The position numbers and the translations under genes are program-made. From Warburgia ugandensis (lineage: Eukaryota > Streptophyta > Magnoliopsida > Canellales > Canellaceae), in the NCBI GenBank assembly GCA_035236585.1, contig CP141135.1:60790190-60854189 (forward strand): a stretch of 64,000 nt of DNA, written 5' to 3'. Positions 22,870-32,910 of the stretch are shown piece after piece (position 1 is the first letter of the stretch; every line of letters starts with the position of its first letter). The notes beneath the pieces were generated by a model, which did not search any database, was not told the origin of the DNA, and saw only the letters and a list, made by a program, of their open reading frames with translations.

Positions 22870-24140
22870 ATCAATTTGGCAACGAAGAATTGATGATGTA
22901 CCCATGCCCTGGCTTTTGTGAAAAGATCCGCAAGTCGATAATGAGAAGAGACATGATGAAGCAATATGAATGGCACTGATAGTCAACCTAGATTGTGTTT
23001 CATCCGTTCATGAAAATGAATTTGGAAGCCATAAGAATGGCACTATTGTTGTCAGCATACAGGGGTATAGTAGTCGCAAGAACAAGTACAAAGTCACCAA
23101 ATAACCAAAGTATCCAGACTATCTCAGAAGAAGCAGAGCTCATGGCATGATATTCTGCTTCAGCAAAAGATTTGGAAACTTAGTCCTGTTTCTTGCATTT
23201 CCACAAGACATAGGAGTCTCCAAGAAAAAACAAACCAACAGTAGTAGAACACCGAGTATTGCAACACCCTGGCCAAATGGCATTAGGCATATGCAGTAAA
23301 GGCGAATGGCAATGAGGAAGGGTAAGACAGTGCACAACCAAGAGTACCTCTGAGGTAACATAAGATACTATGAGCAGCAGTCCAGTGAAGACAATGTGAA
23401 TCCCAGACAAACTGATGAACTATGTTGACTATATGAGAAGCATGTGATTGGGGTCATAGTTAAGTAAACTAGACTCGCCACCAACTGTTAAACACAGTTG
23501 GATCAGTGAATGGCTTCTCGTCATCCTTACTGAACATTTGACACAAGGTGTGCCAACTGATTTGTCATCAGTATGGGTAACTAGTGTAAGAAGATCATGT
23601 GTGCACTTTCGTAGAGTGATTCCAAGTCAAGATAAGAGATTTCCAACCCCAGAAAATGTTAAGGCTCCTAAATCCTTCATTTTGAAGTGAGATTGTGAGA
23701 GAGTCTTTAATCGACCAATTCCAGCCATTTGATCTACCATAATGATGATGTCATCCACATAGACTAATTGAATATCACCCTTGAGTGTGGAACATGTAGA
23801 CATGGAATAATCAATGGTGCTATGAGTAAATCCAGATTCTATAAGAACTTAGTGAAGACGTTCCAACCAGGCATTAGGAGCTTGCTTCAACCCATGTAAG
23901 GCTTTCTTCAAGCGGCATACCATAGGCTGATTTCCAGGAATGCAAAACCCAAGCAGAGGTTTCATGTAAACAGTTTGCTCCAGTGGACCATGGAGAAAGG
24001 CATTCTTCACATCCACTTGAAGAATGGGCCAATGCTTAGTTGCTGCCACAGCAACAAGAGTACGAATGGAGGTCATCTTTGAGACTGGTGCAAAAGTCTC
24101 CTCATAATCAACCCTAACCCCTGTTTACAACCAAGGAAGC
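22870..24140 (-). mobile_element. Ty1/Copia RT to RNase H remnant
   Basis: On the minus strand: TSIRTLVAVAATKHWPI, QVDVKNAFLHGPLEQTVYM and CRLKKALHGLKQAPNAW (23,849-24,076), then LVYVDDIII with catalytic YVDD at 23750-23761. RNase H follows: LWKCKKQD, SFAEAEYHAMSSASSEIVW (around 23,144) and PLYADNNSAI near 23,050. This is the Copia order of RT followed by RNase H, broken by stops and frame changes. Integrase and LTRs were not identified. Confidence 0.8.
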
Positions 24141-24999
24141 AATCCTAGAAACCACATCCATGGACAGCATGATAAATATATTTCAGAACATATCAAAGGC
24201 TTCATGAAAGCTGCTAAGACATCTCAGATTGCAAATCTAACACAACAGATTAACAGAGGGAATAAATTAAATAAATAATGGAAGGAGTTGAAAACCATCA
24301 CAAGCAATCTCTTTCATTTCAATTAGAGCAACTAATAGCACTAGCTCTCTAATTTCCTCCATCAGATAGACAAGACTAATCCTTTCTAACCAAGTTTGAC
24401 AAAACCTTAACCACAAATGAAGGAGTTACTTATGAACTTTTTAAGAGTGGGTACCAACATTAATCAATCAGACACTCAGTCGTTAGACATCCCAGCAGAG
24501 GTAGGCACTTGAACATAGACATGGATCACATAATTAACACATAGAGAGAAGGATAAAAATACAGGGACCAAAAATTAGCAGAAGAAGATTTTTTAAACGG
24601 AAGATCTGGAGACCAGATGTATTTTCTTAGTGCCTAAATCTATAGAACCAAGATATGATTAATCTCAAAAAACATATACAATAGGTCAATCAACAGATTT
24701 AGTACAGCTCTTAAGAAACCAATAAGTTTCCCACGCATCTACAACCAAGCAAGCAAACTAAAGAAACAAAATCAGGGATCTTTGAGGCTACTGCAATGGT
24801 TGGAGCATTACACTAGCTGACACTCACGACATCTGATATACAGTGAATAGGTTTATCAATACTTACATAATCCTAGAGATGAGCATCTAAAGGCAGGCAA
24901 AAGGACCACGTGGATATCTCAGAGGGACACTAAATGTGGAACTGCTTTACAGACCATATCACCAGGGTATGAGCATACAATGATTTTCAGACACTGATA

Positions 25000-25433
25000 G
25001 CAGTGGCGATCCAGAAAAGTAGATTAGTTACACTAACAAGGTCCTTTATTTTCCTAAATGGATGTCTTATCTCACAGAGCAGCAAGAAGCACAAGGCTGC
25101 CACCAGATCTTGCACAGAAGCAGAAAACAGAATCGTGGGCTCCAGGACAACATCTTTCATCAGATCAACAACTAGTCACACACATAATCTCTATACAATA
25201 TCAATCAAAGTGCAAAGCTACCCCACAACCCAGTATTTCATGCCATGAAAAAAGCAGCTGGAGCTGAATTGCAACCTAATTGTGCAAAAATTACTACAAG
25301 ATAGATCCACAGTATGCGGCAAGCAAGGTGCAAGTAGCTGATATACTCATAAAGGCCCAAGTAACAGGAGGACATCACTATTTGATGGTTAAGTTAAGCA
25401 AGACAGACATCAAATGATTAGATTGAGGAGGGT
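25000..25433 (+). mobile_element. Second Copia fragment, 3' end with polypurine tract
   Basis: Plus-strand RNase H strings SSKKHKAATRSCTEAEN (25,078-25,130), then VADILIKA (25334-25357), the usual last box of Copia pol. A purine tract tgaggagggt (25424-25433) follows, and the sequence then begins TGAGAATTATACC, a plausible LTR start. It lies opposite in orientation to the RT fragment at 22.9-24.1 kb, so the two come from different insertions. Confidence 0.65.
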
Positions 25434-25497
25434 TGAGAATTATACCCTTTATAGTCATGGATTATACATAACTTGGGAAATGTAAGCTGCTACCTTT

Positions 25498-26158
25498 CAA
25501 ATGTCCATATGAGTCTGTGAGAATATGATTCAAAAGGATGTCCACTTGTTGGTGTTTCAAAGGCCTAAAAAATAGACCTTTCAATTTCGATTTGGAAACA
25601 TAATTGTCACTACAGATCTGAGAAAAGACTTTCAGAGTTCAGATTTGAGGATTTAGGACTGAAGTTCCCCTTGACTTCAATTATCTCAGATTATGTGTTA
25701 TATACTTATGTACTTCCTTTTAATGATGATTCTCTGCTGATACAGAGTTGAAAGACCATGTCATTAAAGCTATAGAGAACTAAATAATCAAATGAAATAT
25801 AACTTTGAGTCTTATATCATAATAGATACATGTTTGAATGCTACTTCAAACTTTGAATTGTCAATACCCAATTTGTAGCTGCTAGAAGTCAAATGTCAGT
25901 ATAAGATAATCATTCAGAAGGAGATATGCACTTCTTGGTGTTTCGAAGGTCTTAAAAATGGACCTTTCCATTTCAAAAAAAAGCCTTCCACTACAGGTAT
26001 AAAGATAGACCTTCAAAGTTCACATTTGAAGGTTTTACGGCTGAAATTCCACTTAACTACATTTTTCTTTTGGTTATTTGTGATGTAGTCATGTACTTCC
26101 TTACAATAATAAATAATTTTGTGTGGACAATCTGTAGACAAGTCATTAAAAGTATTGA
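25498..26158 (+). repeat. Diverged tandem duplication (about 0.39 kb apart)
   Basis: Two blocks, 25,498-25,770 and 25,880-26,158, share ordered strings: gt-cacttnttggtgtttc-aagg, aaaaatngaccttt, agttca-atttga-g-ttta-g, ctgaa-ttcc-cttgac, and near the end atgtacttcctt. They follow the Copia 3' end and could include its LTR, but I cannot fix borders. Confidence 0.55.
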
Positions 26159-26337
26159 AAAGGGCAACCCCGGGGCATTAAGCTTCCGCGTATACGCTGT
26201 CTGGGGAAGGGGCGGACCACAAGGGCCTATAGTAGGCAGCCTTGCCTTGCATTTTGCATGAGGCTGATTCCACGCCTTGAACCTGTGACCTCAAGGTCAC
26301 ATAACGACAACTTTTACTGCTGTGCCAAGGCTCCCCT
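26159..26337 (+). mobile_element. Au SINE
   Basis: GGGCAACCCCGGGGCATTAA head, GGACCACAAGGGCCTATAGT centre, GAACCTGTGACCTCAAGGTC and a GCCAAGGCTCCCCTTC end. No exact target-site duplication found. In the 5.2-kb PLD intron. Confidence 0.85.
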
Positions 26338-27194
26338 TCTTAAGATAGAAAGCATATGATTACTAAAAAGGGAAACAAAACTAAAGATTGAAAACATATA
26401 GTGCTAGAGTCTAGAATTGCACTTGAATAACTATGGTGGGTGGTTGAATCAAATCATAGAATTGGATCATGGATTGTAGTGTACATCAAACTTCTTAATT
26501 CCTATCATTCCATAAGAACTTTAAACAGTTGGATATTGGCAATTTGCAGTTTGAACTTATAGCCAAACATATATTTACTATGAAATATGGCTGAAATTTA
26601 TCATATATTTGATATTTTACTTCTATATACTATTTATGACTTGAAGGGGAGCCTTGGATAAAAACATTTTAACAAATACAATATGGTAAATTATGAGCAC
26701 TGACTCAACTGAAGTGAATTGAGCAATTTGATCCAACGGGCAAAGTTTGATCTGTATTTTGTTTTCTCTCAAATCATTCATTGTAATCCCTCAGAACACC
26801 TCGGTTTGTAGGTAAATTTTTCTTTCCTCATTAAAATTTTTAAGTTGCCATTCCAAAAGAAGAAGAAATCAGCTAAAGAGAGTCACCATTGTGAAATACA
26901 ACCTCCACAAAGAATAGTCTACATATAAAGTTATCTTTTGTTCTAGGAATGGATACAGTAAGCAACACCAACTAAAGCAGGTGAAGGAAAAAAAAAAATA
27001 GATCACAAAATTTCTTATCAGAAAAGAAATGATGAGGAACAAAATTATCTTTGGAGTCGTTAGATGGGGATAGATAAAAATTCATTTACATGAAAACACA
27101 AATTTAAGTAATAAATTTGATGAAAGGTTATATAGAAGCGCACTGCATTGATAATTTAGAAATGGAAGTTGTAATGGCCGGAGAATTTATGGAC
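26338..27194. other. PLD intron sequence, nothing recognised
   Basis: Searched by eye for the missing PLD exon (NLIPMELALKIASKI / EILFWQ type strings); none seen. Confidence 0.4.
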
Positions 27195-27342
27195 CTGCAT
27201 TTTTGTAAGAGGGCCAGGAATAAGAAGATCCAAAGAAGTACTGGTTCTCGATGTAAATAAAGTGCTGGGCAGATCTTATTGCCTTCACATAAGCCACATG
27301 TATGCTCTTGTCTATTTTCAAGTTCTTCGCGCAAACAAGGTT
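27195..27342 (-). CDS. PLD: PLD exon: NLVCAKN to YIENQYF
   Basis: Acceptor TTCTGCAG and donor GCAG|GTCC. It encodes [18 protein letters not shown], then the strongly conserved FIYIENQYF motif and [12 protein letters not shown]. Length 148 bp, so it ends one base into a codon. Confidence 0.85.
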
Positions 27343-27469
27343 CTGCAGAAAATGGGATCCATATAGAAGGCTATTATATCTAAATAGATGTTCCAGAAGA
27401 AACTCAGAAGTTAAGCCTATAAAGTACAGAATGAATGGAGATATGGTGCCTCAGAGTATTCTTGCAAAC

Positions 27470-27538
27470 CTTTGCCTGAGCTTCTTGAACAGTTTTTGGG
27501 AATCCTTTAACTGATCCAGAATCAATTTATGGGAACAC
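27470..27538 (-). pseudogene. PLD: PLD exon with in-frame stop
   Basis: A 69-bp exon, phase 0 at both ends, between TTAG acceptor and AAAG|GT donor. The family consensus begins VFRSIDSGSVKGFPK. Here the third and fourth codons are CCA and TAA, giving V-F-P-stop-I-D-S-G-S-V-K-G-F-P-K. The TAA is at 27527-27529. The rest of the exon is perfectly readable, so the stop looks like a recent point change rather than general decay. Confidence 0.8.
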
Positions 27539-27646
27539 CTAACAAAGCAGGAGAAACTACAGGTTCAAAATTTATAATGGACCTTCATTCAGAAGAAAAC
27601 AAAGAACAACACACCTAGTGCTACCCAGAGAATTTCTAATTCCTAC

Positions 27647-27910
27647 CTGAACATGCCAATTTTCTTCGAGATCTTGTTCACTGTTATCATGTGAATCATA
27701 ATCATCAGAAGAGGGAGTCAGTATCCATGAAATGCGTTCTAGCTTTATTAAAGCATCATCATGCCAATGTGTAACTTTTCTCCCAAGATCTCGCCAATTT
27801 GTAGCTTTTTTCCACCTTTGCTCAAAATTTATCACTATATCATGTGCAGCAGGCCCGTCTATTTTACAGTGTAAATCATGCCATGGCTGCCGTGGACCTT
27901 TGCAACGAGA
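27647..27910 (-). CDS. PLD: PLD exon: WHDLHC to WHVQ
   Basis: The acceptor (ATGTACAG) precedes the exon at 27911 and the donor (CAG|GTAGGA) follows 27647. It encodes KGPRQPWHDLHCKIDGPAAH, NFEQRWKKATNW, HWHDDALIKLERISWILTP and ENWHVQ, all landmark strings of the region just after the first HKD domain in plant PLD. It is open throughout, 88 codons, phase 0 at the 3' end. It is the most 5' exon that I can recognise in copy 1. Confidence 0.85.
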
Positions 27911-29455
27911 CTGTACATATCATTACAGATAAAGAGTAGTCAAGAGTCAATTACATAAGGTAATCCAACTGCACAGATTTAGTTCCTTTTTTCTGATGGC
28001 GGGTGTTAAACTTCACCAATTTCGTTTGAAGCCAAGGGTTGCACATATTACCTTGGCCAAGAAGAATATTAGAAAGTAGAGATACTAAAAAGTTAATCAA
28101 TTCGTGATAATAAAAATAAAAAAAAATTACATGTAACATAATAACATGGACATCTCCATATTCACTTGATGAGATAGTGAACATAATAGTGAATAGTAAT
28201 GTACACCGATTCTCAAGGCATTTCACATACACGGCATGTTGGAAAACATTTTTCTTCATCTCTCTGTGAAGCTATCTATTTATCTCTGCCTTCCCCATTT
28301 TTGAACCCAACACCAAATTTAGAACAAGATTGTAAAAGTGAATAAACAAATGGTCTTGGATCTAAACTACGGAAAACGATAAAATAGATATATTCATGCA
28401 AAGAATTTGAAACCAAATCCATTCTCCCCCAACAAAAATACCATCGATTCTGTCTCTCGTTTATTGATGGAGAGCTAAAGAATATAAAAAGCTGCAACTA
28501 CAGAAATATGATACAGTGAATGAGCTACAGTATTTTGCTACAGTATCAGCAGCATTTTAGCGTTTCTATCAGTTTTATCTGTTCATTGTGGGTCCAAGTT
28601 GGTAATAAAGATGCAGGTGAGTGTTTCTAAAAGTTAGACTAAAGAACATTATGTCCTTTATACTAGGGCAGTAGTATTTATCGGAAGTGTATTCCATATG
28701 TCCAGAGAGTCATGCTTGGGAATTTGAAGTCTTTGACCATCATTTATTGTTTTCCTATTGGGTAATCAATTTTAATTAAAATACCCTTAAATTAGCATCT
28801 AGATAGATCATTTAACCAATTAATTTTGTATTATTAAATTAAAAGTACATTGTAGCACCAATTGATCATCTAACTTGTGTTTGGAAAATTTTAATGTCTA
28901 AACGATCATCGGATCTGATCAGATGAATAAATCCGAGTTAAGATAAATCTATTTAGATTTTATATGTTACAGTTCAACCAAAGTGAGCTTGGACGACTTG
29001 GATCAAGTTAATTGGGATCATATTAGCCTCATAGATCAAAAGGATACAAGAATCTCACAAAGCAAGATGGACCCAGGAGATGGCCAATGAGAATAAAGTG
29101 CACATGAAGAAAGTTTTAAATGTGATCCAGAGAGAGATCCATATTAGGAAGAAATGTTGGATGCTATTGGATGAAAAGGAGAAGGTTTCTTGCGGAATTG
29201 TTTCCTGACTGTAAACAAAATATTAGCTAAAGGCATGTTTTGGATTGTATCTAGTTGAGAAGCTAGAAGGAAAAAGACCATAAAAGAATGGGGGCGACGA
29301 TCATGATATACGAAGGCTGAACCATACTTAGGAGGGAGACGGAGAAGCCTTAACTGAAGCGAAGGGCATTCCTACAACTAAGAGGGAGAACCGAAGTAGG
29401 AAACCCTGAACCATAAGAGAAAAGACTAAAGAAAGAAGGAACCCAAGCCTTCTCT
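27911..29455. other. Upstream of PLD: no exon found
   Basis: The first HKD exon and C2 domain should lie here or further up on the minus strand. Only weak, isolated resemblances were seen (see rejected items). The rest is AT-rich with no family motif. Confidence 0.4.
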
Positions 29456-30110
29456 CCAAGCCTCTTTCTCTCAATTATCACCATTGTTTTTCCTTTGTTC
29501 AACTTTGTTCACAATTTCCTAATCCACCGTTCGCCGTAGTTTTTTTTTTTTCGTTTTTTTCCCTGCATTCATCACCTGTATTTCTTCTGTCTTACCAATT
29601 GGGTTCCATTCCTTGTTTTGCACCATTTTTCCCCGACTTCCACTTCGTTACGAGTTTCCTGTTCTCGTCTTCTCCCCTGTTTCTCTCCATCGTCATTTTC
29701 CACTGTATTCCTTCACCGCCTTCCTCTCTGTTTCCGATAATTCACAGTTGGGTGTCGGTTTCCCCTGTGTTTTTTATGTTTTTCTCCCGTGCTTCACCAT
29801 TCTACACTCTCTTAAGCTTCGCTCTCATCCTCTATTTTCATCACCGTCCCAACTGTTTTCCAGCTGTTCACTGGCATTTTCTCAATTGTTTTCCCCTATT
29901 CTTCACTGTTGTTTACCTTCATTTCTACTGATTTTCCTCAAATATCTTCTTCTCTAAACTTCTATTGTTTCAGGCAAAAACCAATTTGGGTTTCACCGCG
30001 ATTTCTCTCTTCTCCCTTCATTTCAGCAGTTTCAAACGGCAACAGAAAGCAACTCTCTGCATCATCATCTTCTTCTATCGGCTTTGGTTTAAAGAAGGAA
30101 GTTTGAGGAA
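29456..30110 (+). other. Pyrimidine-rich tract
   Basis: About 650 bp rich in C and T on the plus strand, giving two overlapping frames over 100 codons (29,599-29,957) of low complexity. Such tracts are common in plant 5' leaders and in LTR/leader regions. It lies upstream of the Gypsy gag start at 31,158 and may belong to that element. Confidence 0.4.
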
Positions 30111-31254
30111 AATTTTCAATTTTGCTCTCAGTACATTTTCTTTAATTCCTATTTTGTCTTTTTACCTGTATTGCTCTTTTCTTAACAAGCCCTTGAACTT
30201 TGCATATTCAGTCTCTATTTGGTTTTAATTAACCAAATCAATGGTTAAGTTTCAACCAAGAGAATCTTCTTAATTCCTTTTTTATTTCTTTCCTGATTTA
30301 AAATCCATCGTTATATCTTTATCTAAATTCCAATTCCTAGTTGATGCATAAGTTTTGATCTTACATTTGGTGTCCATACAAGTTCAACCATCCAATTGAC
30401 AATTTCATCCATCAATCCAAGTCATCATGTTTTTGGAAAATTTGCATAATTCATCCATTGAATCAATGATCAAGGACATTAGTGATTGATTGATGTGGGC
30501 TAGATCTACTTGAATGTAATTAGATATGGAGAATTTCACCACGTGACACAATGATCGAGCTAGGAAAGTGAAAATTTATTTTTTATTTTCTTTAATTTAT
30601 TGGCAATTAAATTTCAGAATATTATAACTTTTAGTTAAGTAATAAATCTGAGTTTTTTTTTTTTTTTTTGGTGCACTATTATGTAACTGTTTTAATTTTT
30701 GTTAATTTTAGTGATTAAATTTTATTTAAATTACTCCTTTTCAAATTGAGTCCCCATTAGGTCGACCTATACTTGTACAAACTATACCACAATAGCATAT
30801 ATACTTGCAGAAAACAACATCATTTTTCCAAGAGTTTTGTTTTGAAAATGTAAAAGATCTAGTCTAGAGTGTATATAAGGATTGCTAGCTATGTTGTTAC
30901 GATAGAATGTAAACTAGAATGTTGAAATTTATGTGAAAGAGATTGAGATTAGTAGTTGTGCTTTCATCTCCATTCTATCTTGCAAGCAATTTGGGTCCTT
31001 TCTTAACCCTATTGATGTGTTTCCATTGATCTCTTAAAGCATTTTTACTTTAGAGATTACTATCATTTCCAACTTCCTATAGTGCTAACAGAGTTGTTCA
31101 CTACATCAGTTGGTACTACAGCAGGCCAAAGGTCTGTTTGCTGAATTCCCGCACCCATGGCTCCACATAGAGGACATAAACAAGGTGTTGCTGTTCATGT
31201 AGACCCACAAGAAGGAATGAGAGGACTAAAGAGGCAAGTAAAAGCTCTTATCTA

Positions 31255-32261
31255 CTCATCATCAAGATCTTATCCCAATTAGGGATCAATCACATGATTT
31301 TTGTTCCTTCATTCCCCTCTATTAAGTGGCATGGCTTCATTTAGTTTCAAATTTTTTAATCTTTTCTCACTATTTCTATCTACATTCTTTTGGGCCTTCC
31401 CCTTGCCCTTTTAGAACATTTTACTTTGATTGCCTCACTCCTTCTAACCAGTGCCATTTTGGGTCTCTATTGGACATGTCCAAATCATCTCAGTCTAATC
31501 TCCCTCATCTTGTTACCTATTAGTGTTACCCTAAAGTTTTCTCTAATATTTTCATTTCTAATTCTATCATATCTTGTCTTGCCAATCATCCATATCAGCA
31601 TCTACATTTCAGTGACATACATGTTATGTACATGTTGTTCCTTAACAACCCAATACTCTAATCCATAGAGCATGGCCAACCTTACAACCATCCTATAGAC
31701 TTTTTCTTTCAATTTAAGTGGCACCCGCCAATTACACAAAACTCTAGAGGTTCATCTCCATTGTCCTAACTGGCTTGGATTTTTTGGGTAACTTCCCTTT
31801 CAATCTCTCCACTCTTATGAATTATCGATTCCAAGCATCGAAAATATTCTTTTAGGACTTCTTGATTATCGATCTTTATTGGTGCTCCACTTTCACTCCT
31901 CTCCTTACTCAAATTGCATTCTATATACTTTGTCTCAATTCACCTAATTTTAAATTATTTAGATTCTAATGTATCTCTCTACAATTCTAGCTTTGTAATT
32001 ACGCCCTCCCTTGTCTCATCAATCAAAACTATACCATCTGCAAATAACATGTATCATGGAATCTCCTCATCTAGATATTTTGTTAACTCGTCCATAACTA
32101 ACACAAAAGGGTACGGGCTCAATGCCAATATTTGGTACAATCCTATAGTGATAGAAAAATCACCTTTCTCTTTGGTAGTGGTCCTAATGTTTGTTACTGC
32201 TCTCATATAAATATCCTTAATTATGTTTATATACACTGGTGAAACCCCTTTCTCACCCAAG
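31255..32261 (-). mobile_element. 5'-truncated RTE LINE (LINE C)
   Basis: Flanked by exact 13-bp direct repeats AAGCTCTTATCTA (31242-31254 and 32262-32274). The plus-strand left end is a short ctcatcatc tail followed by the same aag-tcttatcccaattaggg border seen in LINEs A and B. Minus-strand frames show YINIIKDIYMRAV and LVMDELTKYLDEEIP of the RTE reverse transcriptase (32,054-32,260). The 1.0-kb element has many stops. Confidence 0.9.
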
Positions 32262-32359
32262 AAGCTCTTATCTAGTACTTAATGCAAATGAAATCTTAGG
32301 TCTATGGTAATGGCAACAATGGATCTAAAGAAAAACTTGAAAACCTAATTCAAAACTGG

Positions 32360-32801
32360 GCTTCACTTTGGTAGCCATTTGTATGAGATGACAAGAAATG
32401 GGGATATTTTCCATTTATGACGAGGTTGAGGATCGAGGATCGTCAATGAGGCCTCGATGTGTTTAACTGCTGGTCTAAATCATTGAGTGACAGGGATGAT
32501 AACAATGATCCTGTTTATGATGAGTACATTGAGGAGGATAGCTTGATAGAAGTGGAGCATGACGACTTGGGTGGAGCTGGCTTCACTTTGGTAGCCATTT
32601 GTATGAGATGAAAAGAAATGGGGATATTTTCCATTTATGATGAGATTGAGGATCGAGGATCATCAACGATGCCTCGATGTGTTTAACTGCTGGTCTAAAT
32701 CATTGAGTGACAGGGATGATAACAATGATCCCGTTTATGAGGAGTACATTGAGGAGGATAGCTTGATAGATGTGGAGCATGACGAGTTGGGTGGAGCAGG
32801 C
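32360..32801 (+). repeat. Two tandem copies of a 221-bp unit in gag remnant
   Basis: Unit 1 (32360-32580) and unit 2 (32581-32801) start with the same cttcactttggtagccattt and differ by scattered substitutions. Only unit 2 is open (32,637-32,909). A partial third start (cttcaactttga) follows. Confidence 0.85.
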
Positions 32802-32910
32802 TTCAACTTTGACTTAGAACATATCCGTGATGATTATATTGGCGATTATGACATCGACAACATTGATTTGGGACTGCTCTATGCAATGTTGAGGAAAATC
32901 ACGTGTTGAC

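Larger units (their letters stand above)
7798..27910 (-). pseudogene. PLD: Phospholipase D (delta-type), 3' half, broken; copy 1
   Basis: Plant phospholipase D cleaves membrane phospholipids to phosphatidic acid and needs a C2 domain plus two HKD motifs. Six exons are seen on the minus strand: 27910-27647, 27538-27470, 27342-27195, 21988-21834, 8867-8664 and 8091-7798. All have AG/GT borders. They encode PWHDLHCKIDGPAA, the block ending [30 protein letters not shown], the second HKD box (HAKGMIVDD) and the C-terminus LPDVLTT, which matches the delta subfamily. The second exon has an in-frame TAA at 27527-27529. The C2 domain and first HKD motif are not visible upstream, and the exon normally between NQYF and QTM...MMY was not found. 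Introns are swollen by retrotransposons (12,966 and 5,206 bp). I call it a pseudogene, although the downstream exons are well kept. Confidence 0.85.
30700..32910 (+). mobile_element. Second Gypsy relic: leader and gag
   Basis: A primer-binding-site-like string (gttggtactacagcaggc, about 31,109-31,126) precedes gaattcccgcacccatggct. The frame from ATG at 31,158 reads MAPHRGHKQGVAVHVDPQEG then MRGLKRQVKAL, a typical start of Gypsy gag. It breaks at 31,254 where LINE C is inserted and resumes at 32,262. The acidic stretch near 32,470-32,900 (DNNDPVYEEYIEEDSLIDVE) continues it. No protease, RT or integrase follows. The left (LTR) border is a guess. Confidence 0.55.

Noticed and set aside
27951..28100. 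FNTRHQKKGT-like string resembling the first HKD motif of PLD
   Set aside because: Only the RHQK letters match; surrounding residues do not fit the family and no exon borders support it.
28276..28497. Minus-strand frame near the PLD 5' side
   Set aside because: No PLD landmark beyond a possible FVGG string in another frame; treated as chance.
29599..29957. Two overlapping plus-strand frames over 100 codons
   Set aside because: Low-complexity pyrimidine-rich sequence (Phe, Ser, Pro, Leu); no domain.
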